6,161 bases of DNA from DATJGR01 sp035494855 (GCA_035494855.1 DATJGR010000240.1:1-6161); one strand, 5' to 3'. Shown: positions 1-5,682, numbered from the stretch's first letter. The notes: generated by a model not told the origin, from the letters alone. Numbers and translations: made by a program.

Positions 1-61
1 CGCGCAGCGCGAGGCGCTGCTGGCCGCGGCCGCGGCCCTGGCGGAAAAGTCCGCGAACTAG
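1..61 (+). CDS. C-terminal end of an unidentified protein (partial)
   Basis: Only the last 19 codons before the TAG at 59-61 are inside the window; base 1 is the third base of a preceding codon. The visible tail is alanine- and leucine-rich with scattered charges (it begins AQREALLAAAA and ends EKSAN), which suits a terminal amphipathic helix. Nothing here identifies a family. The gene converges on the epimerase-like gene, with 5 bp between the two stop codons. That it is a real gene is inferred from the clean frame up to a stop beside a convergent neighbour. Confidence 0.5.
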   Translation, partial: AQREALLAAAAALAEKSAN

Positions 62-77
62 CCGCGCTACTTTTCGC
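41..77. terminator. Candidate bidirectional terminator between convergent genes
   Basis: AAAAGT at 45-50 is complementary to ACTTTT at 69-74. Flanking GCG (41-43) and CGC (75-77) extend the stem if G44 is bulged. An inner CGCG (52-55) can pair with CGCG (63-66). The layout, an A-run, a GC-rich inner stem and a T-run between converging genes, is that of a bidirectional intrinsic terminator. The T-run is only four bases and the stem is imperfect. It covers both stop codons, which themselves form TAGC-cgc-GCTA (59-69). Confidence 0.35.
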
Positions 78-435
78 TGAGCTGCACCAGCACGCCGTTC
101 GCGGAAGCCGGATGCACGAACGCACCGCCGATCGTACGCACCGAGTTGTCGGTGAGCGCCTTGACGGTCGCCTCGCGATCGTCGATCGCAAACGCCACCG
201 TGTGCACCCCCTCACCCAGCTTGTTCAGCGACCCGGCGATCGGGGAGCTGTCGTCGGTCGGCTGAATGAGTTCGAGAAACGTGCCGTCGCCGAAGTGGAA
301 GAACGCCTGATCCGCTTTCAACGCGCTCGACGACGCGCGCTTCGGCTCGATGCCCAGGATCTTTTTGTAACCGTCGATCGCCGTGTCGAGATTCTTCACG
401 CGCACGACCACGTGATCGAGACCTTTGAACGCCAT
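67..435 (-). CDS. VOC-superfamily protein, methylmalonyl-CoA epimerase-like
   Basis: The product is 122 residues, a single vicinal-oxygen-chelate domain of two beta-alpha-beta-beta-beta modules. It begins MAFKGLDHVVVRVKNLDTAI, the usual opening of methylmalonyl-CoA epimerases and related glyoxalases. Candidate metal ligands are His8 (LDHVVV), Glu55 (FLELIQP) and His78 (GEGVHTVAF). The fourth position, normally the Glu of a GVLxEL motif, is Gln118 (GVLVQLSE). The likely role is cytosolic epimerisation, isomerisation or ring-opening of a small metabolite or acyl-CoA; the substrate is unknown. The ATG was chosen because GGAGG (442-446, minus strand) lies 6 nt upstream and the protein starts exactly at the domain edge, although the frame stays open much further upstream. 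The gene is divergent from the sulfotransferase operon. A generic glyoxalase/bleomycin-resistance protein is the main alternative. Confidence 0.88.
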   Translation of the reverse strand: MAFKGLDHVVVRVKNLDTAIDGYKKILGIEPKRASSSALKADQAFFHFGDGTFLELIQPTDDSSPIAGSLNKLGEGVHTVAFAIDDREATVKALTDNSVRTIGGAFVHPASANGVLVQLSEK

Positions 436-470
436 GATTCGCCTCCGCAATGCTGTCCCCGATTCGGCTT

Positions 471-482
471 TGAGTATACTCA
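471..482. promoter_or_regulatory. Perfect 12-bp palindrome in divergent promoter region (candidate operator with overlapping -10s)
   Basis: TGAGTATACTCA is its own reverse complement and sits in the 72-bp gap between the divergent epimerase-like and sulfotransferase genes. It contains TATACT, one base from the sigma70 -10 consensus, on both strands (475-480 plus, 478-473 minus). A regulator bound here could control both directions. No convincing -35 hexamer is visible at the proper distance on either strand. That would fit activator dependence, or the palindrome being purely an operator. GTATAC-centred dyads are common among GntR-type operators; which regulator family binds here is inference. 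Confidence 0.5.
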
Positions 483-507
483 GCGCAAACGCCAACAAGA
501 CACTTCG

Positions 508-1458
508 ATGACCGCACCCGCGATTGCCACGCGTCCGAAAACATTCGAAGAGTTTGCCGCGCGCCGCGCAGGCATGGGCACTGCTGAGGGCATCCAGCGC
601 GCGCTCGCGTTCAAGCCGCGGCCCGACGACGTGATCATCACGCCGTATGGCAAATGCGGCACCACTTGGCTGCAGCAGGTGTTCCATGGTCTTCGCACGC
701 GCGGCGACATGGACTTCGACGACATCTCGCGCGTGGTGCCGTGGATCGAGACCGCGTACGACCTGCGCCTCGATCTGGAAGCTCCGCAAGCCGCGCAACC
801 GCGCGGTTTCAAGAGCCACCTGCCGTACGACCTCGTTCCGAAGGGCGCACGCTACCTGCTGTCGATCCGCGATCCCAAAGACGCGTTCGTCTCGTCGTTC
901 CGCTTCATGGAAGGCTGGTTCTTCGAGTCCGGCAGCGTGCCGATCGAACGCAGCGCGCGGGAGTATCTGAAGACCGGCGCGCGCCGCGACTATTGGCATC
1001 ATCTGGTGTCGTGGTGGACACAGCGCAACGACCCGGACGTGCTGATGCTGTCGTACGAGCGGATGAACCTGGATTTCGAAACGTCGGTGCGCCGAATCGC
1101 CCGCTTCGTCGGCATCACGCTGGACGACGCGCTGTTCGAAATCGTCTGCCGGCAGTCGTCGCTCGAATTCATGCTTGCGCACAAAGACCGTTTCGACGAT
1201 CGGCTGATGCGCGAGCGCAGCGAGCGCGTCATCGGACTTCCGCCAGGCAGCGATTCGGCCAAGGTCCGCAAAGGCAGGGTCGGCGAACACCGCAGCGAAC
1301 TCACGCCAGAGATTTCAGCGGAGTTCGACCGGGTCTGGCACGAGCAGATCGAATCGACGCTCGGCTTCACGAGCTACGCGGAGCTGAGCGAGGCGCTGGA
1401 GCGCGAGCAAAGGCTTCTCAGTCGGAACACATCTGGTGAAACGGGAGAACGTGGATGA
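508..1458 (+). CDS. PAPS-dependent sulfotransferase
   Basis: The product is 316 residues, the usual size of cytosolic-type sulfotransferases (Sulfotransfer_1 family), which move a sulfuryl group from PAPS to a hydroxyl or amine of a small molecule. The 5'-phosphosulfate loop is YGKCGTTWLQQ (Lys49); the family consensus is YPKSGTTW, so Pro and Ser are replaced by Gly and Cys. The catalytic-base His is His104 in FKSHLP. The 3'-phosphate site is SIRDPKDAFVSSF (Arg121, Ser129), and the C-terminal cofactor motif is RKGRVGEH (254-261). No signal peptide or membrane segment is seen, so it should be cytosolic. The ATG at 508 puts residue 1 shortly before the first helix; no strong SD precedes it, and Met23 is a weaker alternative. 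It is the first gene of a three-gene operon, and its stop overlaps the next start (ATGA, 1455-1458). The acceptor substrate cannot be read from sequence. Confidence 0.93.
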   Translation: MTAPAIATRPKTFEEFAARRAGMGTAEGIQRALAFKPRPDDVIITPYGKCGTTWLQQVFHGLRTRGDMDFDDISRVVPWIETAYDLRLDLEAPQAAQPRGFKSHLPYDLVPKGARYLLSIRDPKDAFVSSFRFMEGWFFESGSVPIERSAREYLKTGARRDYWHHLVSWWTQRNDPDVLMLSYERMNLDFETSVRRIARFVGITLDDALFEIVCRQSSLEFMLAHKDRFDDRLMRERSERVIGLPPGSDSAKVRKGRVGEHRSELTPEISAEFDRVWHEQIESTLGFTSYAELSEALEREQRLLSRNTSGETGERG

Positions 1459-2546
1459 AATTCGGCATCTTCTATGAGATCAGTGTGCCGCGGCCGTGGC
1501 ATCGCGATACCGAAAAGCGCGTTTACGACAATTGCATCGAGCAGGCGATTTTCGCGGACAAGCTGGGCTTCGATTATTGCTGGGCGGTAGAGCACCACTT
1601 CCTCGAAGAGTATTCACATTGCTCCGCGCCCGAGATTTTCCTGACCGCCATCGCCGCGCAGACGAAACGGATCCGCGTCGGCCACGGCATCAACGTGTGC
1701 GTGCCCGAGATCAATCCGGCGATCCGCATCGCTGAACGCTGCGCGGTGCTCGACATCGTGTCGGGCGGACGGCTCGAGGTCGGCACCGGTCGCAGCGCGA
1801 CGTGGACCGAACTCGGCGGCTTCGGTGCAAATCCGGATACGACGAAAGCGACGTGGGACGAATACGTGCGCGTGCTGCCGAAGATGTGGACGCAGGAGCG
1901 TTTCAGCTACGAGGGAACGTACTTCTCCATGCCGGAACGCGCAGTGCTGCCCAAGCCTTACCAAAAGCCGCATCCGCCGATGTGGGTCGCGGTGACGAGC
2001 CCCGGAACCGAGATCGATGCGGCGGAGCGTGGCTTGGGCGCGCTCGGCCTGACGTTCGGCAATTTCGCCGAACAGGAGCGGAAGGTGAAGGCATACAAGG
2101 AAATCGTGCGGCGTTGTGAGCCCGTTGGCGAGTTCGTCAACGACACCGTGGCGGCCGTCAACTTCATGTACTGCCACGAGAATGCGGACCAGGCGAAAGC
2201 CACCGGCCTGCGGATGATCGGCACGTTTGGTTATCTCGCGTCGCAGCTGGTCTCGGCGCGAGAGGTGTACGCGTCGCCGTCGTACGCCAGCTTCGGCCTG
2301 CTGCCGCAGGTGCGTCGTCAGGCGAATGCGCCCGGCACGGCCGCCGAAACCCCACCCGGCATGTGCATCGGCGATCCGGATCAGATGATCGCGACGTTGA
2401 AGGAGTGGGAGAGCACCGGCATCGATTGCGTGAATTTCCTGCTGAACGCGAACGAGACGATTCCGCAGGCAGACGTGCTCGCGAGCCTCGAACTGTTCGC
2501 GCGCAAGGTGATGCCGAAATTCTCGGCCGTCGAAGCAGCGGCCTGA
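1455..2546 (+). CDS. LLM-class flavin-dependent monooxygenase (bacterial luciferase family)
   Basis: The product is 363 residues, a TIM-barrel of the luciferase-like monooxygenase family (PF00296). These enzymes use reduced FMN supplied by a separate reductase, and O2, to oxidise small substrates. It opens with MKFGIFYEIS, the first barrel strand. It carries EHHF at 46-49, matching the His44-His45 active-site region of luciferase alpha, and SGGRLEVGTGRS (103-114), the typical flavin-phosphate region. KPHPPMWVAVTSP (171-183) is the usual later barrel strand. The start overlaps the sulfotransferase stop as ATGA with GGAG about 9 nt upstream, which suggests translational coupling. No dedicated flavin reductase gene is in the window, so a genomic one would have to serve. 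Possible substrates range from aldehydes to sulfonates or aromatic acids. The EHHF type resembles the luciferase/alkanal branch more than SsuD, but I cannot resolve this. Confidence 0.93.
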   Translation: MKFGIFYEISVPRPWHRDTEKRVYDNCIEQAIFADKLGFDYCWAVEHHFLEEYSHCSAPEIFLTAIAAQTKRIRVGHGINVCVPEINPAIRIAERCAVLDIVSGGRLEVGTGRSATWTELGGFGANPDTTKATWDEYVRVLPKMWTQERFSYEGTYFSMPERAVLPKPYQKPHPPMWVAVTSPGTEIDAAERGLGALGLTFGNFAEQERKVKAYKEIVRRCEPVGEFVNDTVAAVNFMYCHENADQAKATGLRMIGTFGYLASQLVSAREVYASPSYASFGLLPQVRRQANAPGTAAETPPGMCIGDPDQMIATLKEWESTGIDCVNFLLNANETIPQADVLASLELFARKVMPKFSAVEAAA

Positions 2547-2551
2547 GGAGG
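2547..2551 (+). promoter_or_regulatory. Ribosome binding site that fixes the ADC-like start
   Basis: GGAGG directly follows the TGA of the monooxygenase gene and lies 6 nt before the ATG at 2558. It decides that start against the same frame, which is open well upstream inside the monooxygenase gene. The context GGAGGCGCATCATG is almost identical to the start context of the divergent epimerase-like gene (GGAGGCGAATCATG, minus strand, 446-433). Confidence 0.75.
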
Positions 2552-2557
2552 CGCATC

Positions 2558-3307
2558 ATGCCGTTGTTCGGACAACTCGATACCGCACATCATCTGACGC
2601 GTTCGGCGCACGTGACCGAACTGTTCAGCGATGCCGAAACGTTTTCGGTCGACAACGTCGATATCCTCGCGTTCACCTACGAGATCGACATTCAGCAGGG
2701 TTTCGGCGTTACGCCCAAGGCGCTGCACCCGTCGATTCCGAGCTACTGTCAGCTGGTGATCCGCCGTCACCGCGACAGTCCGCTCGGCGCGTTCAACGTG
2801 GCTGAATTGCGGATCAACGCGCGCGCCGCCACGCACTATCTCGCGTATTGCGTCAGCGCGTTCACCGACAGCGACAAGGCATGCAGGTTTTTTCGCGACC
2901 GGTTCGGCGCGCCGATGCAACTGGCCGACGTGACGCTCGACACGCGCTATTACGGGGTCGTTGGGCGAGTGGAGTTCGAAGGGGCGACGATTCTCGACGC
3001 CACGCTCGAACGCCCGCACTACATCTCCGGCAACGACGTGCTGTACACGCCGAACCTGAATCTCGCGCGCGTTGGCAATGAAACGAAGCTCGTGCACCAG
3101 GAGATGGAGTACGTGATCGGGCGCGCGCAACGCGGCGAGACCGTGCTGAAAACGTTCGATGCCGCCGCGTTCGGCGATGCGCGTGTGGTACTGCGCCAGC
3201 CGCTGCCGGCGACGATCATTCAGACGAAGGTCACCTACGCCGGCGTGCGCTACCTCGTCGACCCGGAACGGCCGGCGATGCTCGGCACCGAGACGGTCGC
3301 GGCCTGA
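2558..3307 (+). CDS. Acetoacetate-decarboxylase-fold protein lacking the catalytic lysines
   Basis: The product is 249 residues, the normal length of the acetoacetate decarboxylase (ADC) family (PF06314). Family-like segments are SPLGAFNVAELRI (74-86), corresponding to the LGxYxE strand of ADC, and DKACRFFRDRFGAPMQLADVTL (106-127), which lines up with the DxAxxxGREIxGxPKKLAxIxL block. In classical ADC the PKK of that block supplies the Schiff-base lysine and its neighbour (Lys115/Lys116 in the Clostridium enzyme). Here they are Met120 and Gln121, and the preceding GRE is FRD, so Schiff-base decarboxylation looks impossible. Divergent ADC-fold proteins with other lyase, hydratase or aldolase-type chemistry are known, so some related activity on a beta-keto or alpha-keto substrate is plausible. 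It is the last gene of the operon, 11 bp after the monooxygenase stop, and ends 4 bp from the convergent kinase gene. The family call rests on this alignment from memory. Confidence 0.72.
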   Translation: MPLFGQLDTAHHLTRSAHVTELFSDAETFSVDNVDILAFTYEIDIQQGFGVTPKALHPSIPSYCQLVIRRHRDSPLGAFNVAELRINARAATHYLAYCVSAFTDSDKACRFFRDRFGAPMQLADVTLDTRYYGVVGRVEFEGATILDATLERPHYISGNDVLYTPNLNLARVGNETKLVHQEMEYVIGRAQRGETVLKTFDAAAFGDARVVLRQPLPATIIQTKVTYAGVRYLVDPERPAMLGTETVAA

Positions 3308-3311
3308 GGCG

Positions 3312-4562
3312 TCAACTGGCTTCAGCGCCGTCGCGCAGCAGCGCGGCGGTGCGCTGCAGCCAATCGGCGGGATCGGCACGGTGGTACGGATGTTCCGCCG
3401 GTTCGATGTGGTCCAGGAAGCGTCGAAAGACGGCGGCGCGTCGCGCCTCGGCGATTGGTGCGAGCAACCGCGCGGCCGACAGCGGATCGGCGCTTGGATA
3501 CGCGGCGCGCCAGCATTGCATCCAATGGTCGCGCACGGCGTCGAGGTGGGGCGGAGGTACCCGTTCGAGGAATGCTGGCTGATCGAGCAGCGGATGGCCG
3601 ACGCCGCTGTCGCCCCAGTCGAGCAGCGTCAGCGCGGTGTCGTCGCCGCGGAAGTTGCCCGGATGGAAGTCGCCGTGTACCAGCGTGTCCGGTACGCCGC
3701 ACGCACGGATGGCCGCGAAGCGACGCGGCAGGTCTGAAACGAACATCGACAGCGCCTGAACGTCGTCGTTGGCGAGCTCGTGAGACGTGCGGCGCAATGT
3801 CTCGGAAATGTCGCGAATCAACGCATCGCCGCGCCAGTCGGGCAGGCCGAGGGCGAGTAGCCGCTCGACCCGTCCGACCCGGCTCAACTGCAGGCGGACG
3901 AGCAGCGACACCATGTCGATCAGCTGGTTGGACGTTGCGTCGTACAGGTCGGTGCCGGGAACCTCGGCCAACAGGCAACGGCCGCCGTCGTGTCCGAGCA
4001 CGGTAGCAACGGGTGCATCGGAGAGTTCAACGAGCAATTGGCCTTCGGGCACCATGAACGGCGGCACCACCTTGAGCCACGCATAGGCGTCGCCCGTCGG
4101 CAGGCGCCAGACGCTGGACAGATTCCAGGTGCGGATCTGCTCGGCAGGCGCGTTCGCGCGGATGCCGCGACGTTCGAGCACCGATTGCGCCCACGCAAGG
4201 TCGGCGGCGGGTCCGCCCGGGCGCGCGAACGCGTGGCGCAACGGGTGGTCGTCCAATTTTCCATCCCACGGCTCGCGCGACAACGATTTCGACTCTATGG
4301 AGTCATCCGCCTGGGCCAGATACGTCACTTCGCCGCCCGGCGGTTGCGGCAGTTGGCCCTCGAGCAATCGCAGCACGACCACTTCGACGCCGTATTGCTC
4401 GCGCGCGGCTTGCACCACCGGCGCGATGTCCTGCCACCACGGTGTGGTGACCGCGACAGGCGGCAATGCGCCGATGTAGCGGCCGTTGGCGGATACCAGA
4501 ACGAGGCGGGCGGTTCGCGGAGTGGGAATCACGGCACGTATGCGCAATTGAACATTGCGCAT
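3312..4562 (-). CDS. Aminoglycoside phosphotransferase/choline-kinase-like protein with extra N-terminal domain
   Basis: The product is 416 residues. The C-terminal part (about 145-400) is a protein-kinase-like APH fold. It has a candidate ATP-binding Lys164 in AWLKVVPPF, a hinge-like LLAEVPGTDLY (197-207), the Brenner motif HGDFHPGN (296-303) with catalytic Asp298 and Asn303, and metal-binding Asp315 in LLDWGDSG. Such enzymes phosphorylate small hydroxylated molecules such as antibiotics, choline, sugars or homoserine; the substrate is unknown and resistance should not be assumed. Residues 1-90 are an added alpha/beta domain (RAVIPTPRTARLVLVSANGR, then VVVLRLLEG and GGEVTYLAQ) with a faint Nudix-like strand pattern but no Nudix box. 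The gene follows the outer-membrane protein gene by 18 bp on the same strand. No SD precedes the ATG, which lies inside a perfect inverted repeat. Downstream non-AUG starts such as Val11 (GTG) are possible but also lack an SD. Confidence 0.85.
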   Translation of the reverse strand: MRNVQLRIRAVIPTPRTARLVLVSANGRYIGALPPVAVTTPWWQDIAPVVQAAREQYGVEVVVLRLLEGQLPQPPGGEVTYLAQADDSIESKSLSREPWDGKLDDHPLRHAFARPGGPAADLAWAQSVLERRGIRANAPAEQIRTWNLSSVWRLPTGDAYAWLKVVPPFMVPEGQLLVELSDAPVATVLGHDGGRCLLAEVPGTDLYDATSNQLIDMVSLLVRLQLSRVGRVERLLALGLPDWRGDALIRDISETLRRTSHELANDDVQALSMFVSDLPRRFAAIRACGVPDTLVHGDFHPGNFRGDDTALTLLDWGDSGVGHPLLDQPAFLERVPPPHLDAVRDHWMQCWRAAYPSADPLSAARLLAPIAEARRAAVFRRFLDHIEPAEHPYHRADPADWLQRTAALLRDGAEAS

Positions 4563-4566
4563 ACGT
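4536..4566. repeat. Perfect 13-bp inverted repeat over the kinase start codon
   Basis: ACGTATGCGCAAT (4536-4548) and ATTGCGCATACGT (4554-4566) are perfect reverse complements separated by TGAAC. In the minus-strand transcript this is a 13-bp, 5-nt-loop hairpin. The kinase AUG (4562-4560) is paired inside the 5' arm, and the 3' arm encodes residues 6-9. It starts 14 nt after the stop of the upstream barrel gene. No U-run follows in the minus direction, so it is not a standard intrinsic terminator. It could be a translation-blocking hairpin, an mRNA-processing or stabilising stem, or a DNA operator. Confidence 0.85.
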
Positions 4567-4580
4567 TAGCCGTTTTTGCT

Positions 4581-5102
4581 TCAGAAGTTGAAGCCGATAC
4601 CCAGGGTATAGAAGTACGCGCCATCGTCGAACTGGTTATCGATATCGTCGGAGTTGTCGAAGAACCAGTCGTATTCGGCCTGCAGCGCGATGAAGGTCTT
4701 GTCCTTCACGTAGAACTTCAGACCGCCCTCCAGGCCCGCGGCGCCGGTATCGTGTACGTCCTCGCCGTAAACGCCGCCAAGGTTGGCGCCGAGATACGGA
4801 ACGACCGAGCCTTGCCCGAAGTGGTAATCCAAGAACCCGCGCGTCGCCCCGGACCACCGGTCGTCGGCGTTATCGAGCGCGAGCACGTTGGCGCTCTGGC
4901 GAATCCCGAGTTCGACCTCGTTGGACAGGAACCAGCCCAACTCGGCCGTGGTGCCGAACGTATTGTTGTCGAAGTCCTTGTCGCTCGCACCGGTTCCAGA
5001 AATGCTGAAGGACTTGTCTCCGGCCGCCTGTGCCGCCCACGCGTGCGTGGAGGGAAGACCCGCGACAATCGTCAAAGCAACCGCGATCCAGCGTAGTTTC
5101 AT
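4581..5102 (-). CDS. Outer-membrane beta-barrel protein
   Basis: The product is 173 residues. It has a clear Sec signal peptide, a basic N-terminus MKLR, a hydrophobic core WIAVALTIVAGLP, and an AxA-type cleavage site (HAWA, about residue 23, or slightly later). The mature part of about 150 residues has alternating polar/hydrophobic strands joined by acidic loops (SDKDFDNN, DNADDRW, DNSDDIDNQFDD). It ends YTLGIGFNF with a terminal Phe, the recognition signature for outer-membrane insertion by BAM. Size and pattern suit an eight-stranded barrel of the OmpA/OmpW/OMP_b-brl type; transport or adhesion function is unknown. The start is set by GGAGAG, 8 nt upstream, and by the signal peptide; the frame upstream encodes an arginine-rich stretch that would spoil it. 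The stop lies 18 bp before the kinase-like gene, so the two may be co-transcribed. The leader carries a stem-loop at 5134-5161. Confidence 0.9.
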   Translation of the reverse strand: MKLRWIAVALTIVAGLPSTHAWAAQAAGDKSFSISGTGASDKDFDNNTFGTTAELGWFLSNEVELGIRQSANVLALDNADDRWSGATRGFLDYHFGQGSVVPYLGANLGGVYGEDVHDTGAAGLEGGLKFYVKDKTFIALQAEYDWFFDNSDDIDNQFDDGAYFYTLGIGFNF

Positions 5103-5133
5103 GATGACTCTCTCCGTAAATCCCTGAACACAT

Positions 5134-5161
5134 TTGGGCCGTCGCCTACGGCGAGACCCAA
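5134..5161 (-). repeat. Imperfect stem-loop in the leader of the outer-membrane protein gene
   Basis: TTGGG (5134-5138) pairs with CCCAA (5157-5161), and TCGCC (5142-5146) pairs with GGCGA (5150-5154). The result is two 5-bp helices around a small internal loop (3 and 2 nt), closed by a 3-nt loop. It starts about 32 nt upstream of the barrel-gene ATG. If the transcript begins further upstream, this would be a 5'-UTR hairpin between promoter and SD. There is no T-run to make it an intrinsic terminator. The rest of the 196-bp gap (5103-5298) shows only weak promoter-like hexamers, for example TTGAAA at 5226-5231 on the plus strand, without a well-spaced -10. Confidence 0.4.
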
Positions 5162-5273
5162 GCGTGCATAGCAATCGCCGTGCCTCTCGAGCGGAGCCAC
5201 ACAGATCGCGGTGCGGCGCGTGCCTTTGAAAAAATCTCCACGGAAAGTCCTACCGGGATTTGTAAGAATTGCC

Positions 5274-5285
5274 TGTCGTTCGACA
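5274..5285. promoter_or_regulatory. Short dyad upstream of the small VOC gene
   Basis: TGTCG-TT-CGACA is a symmetric 12-bp element with 5-bp arms, located 13 bp before the preferred GTG start at 5299. It could be a regulator site for the plus-strand VOC gene. It is short enough to occur by chance and would lie inside the coding region if the TTG at 5269 were the true start. Confidence 0.2.
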
Positions 5286-5298
5286 CGAGCAAGTGCGC

Positions 5299-5682
5299 GT
5301 GGCACGAATCAAGGAAATCGTTGTCGATGCTCTGAATCCGCCGGCGCTCGCGCGGTTCTGGGCGGCCGCGCTCGACGATTACGCGGTGCGGCCTTATTCA
5401 GCGAAGGATCTCGCAGACCTGGCGAGCCGCGGCCTCACGCCGGAAACCGATCCGTCAGTGGCGCTCGATGGCACGGGACCGACGCTGTTCTTCCAGCTGA
5501 CGCGGCAGAGGAAAGTCGGCAGGAACCGAGTGCATCTGGATTTGCGCTGCGTTTCTCGTGCTGACGAGGTAACCCGGCTGGAGCAGCTCGGCGCATCGGT
5601 GCGCGAGGTACGGCAGACGTACACGGTGATGCTGGATCCGGAGGGCAACGAGTTCTGCGTGCAGGACCCACATCCGGAGTGA
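5299..5682 (+). CDS. Small VOC-family protein (Glyoxalase_6-like)
   Basis: From the GTG the product is 127 residues beginning (V/M)ARIKEIVVDALNPPALARF. The first strand followed by a PPxLARFWxxxL helix is typical of the small Glyoxalase_6 (PF18029) type of VOC protein. Further family features are TLFFQL (62-67), VHLDLR with His79 (78-83), and MLDPEGNEFCVQDP with Glu118 (111-124). His79 and Glu118 are the best candidate metal ligands. Function is unknown; such proteins are usually annotated as glyoxalase/bleomycin-resistance-like without a demonstrated substrate. The start is uncertain: the frame is open to a TTG at 5269 and a GTG at 5293. I chose GTG 5299 because it leaves the usual short N-terminus before the first strand. 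SDs are weak for all three. The gene is divergent from the barrel gene and 17 bp upstream of the membrane-protein gene, probably sharing a transcript with it. Confidence 0.82.
   Translation: MARIKEIVVDALNPPALARFWAAALDDYAVRPYSAKDLADLASRGLTPETDPSVALDGTGPTLFFQLTRQRKVGRNRVHLDLRCVSRADEVTRLEQLGASVREVRQTYTVMLDPEGNEFCVQDPHPE

Noticed and set aside
20..40. A GCGGCCGCGGCC short repeat near the left end.
   Set aside because: It is explained by a run of alanine codons in the C-terminal tail of the partial gene.
112..507. An upstream plus-strand extension of the sulfotransferase frame, overlapping the VOC gene.
   Set aside because: It is a shadow of the VOC gene, with low-complexity Arg/Val content and no family similarity. 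The sulfotransferase fold is complete from the ATG at 508.
436..1290. The reading frame of the minus-strand VOC gene stays open far upstream, antisense to the sulfotransferase gene.
   Set aside because: The upstream translation is arginine/histidine-rich with no domain. The VOC domain, SD and ATG at 435 define the gene. Long antisense frames are expected with high third-position GC.
2381..3379. A long minus-strand open frame opposite the ADC-like gene.
   Set aside because: Its composition is Arg/His/Ala-rich, it has no recognisable motif, and it covers a better-supported operon gene with a perfect SD.
3312..4562. An antibiotic-resistance gene.
   Set aside because: The Brenner motif only shows an APH-type kinase fold. 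No subfamily signature of a known resistance enzyme is visible, and the family includes many metabolic kinases.
3990..5096. A 368-codon plus-strand open frame antisense to the kinase and barrel genes.
   Set aside because: It crosses two well-supported minus-strand genes with clear kinase motifs and a signal peptide. Its own translation resembles no family.
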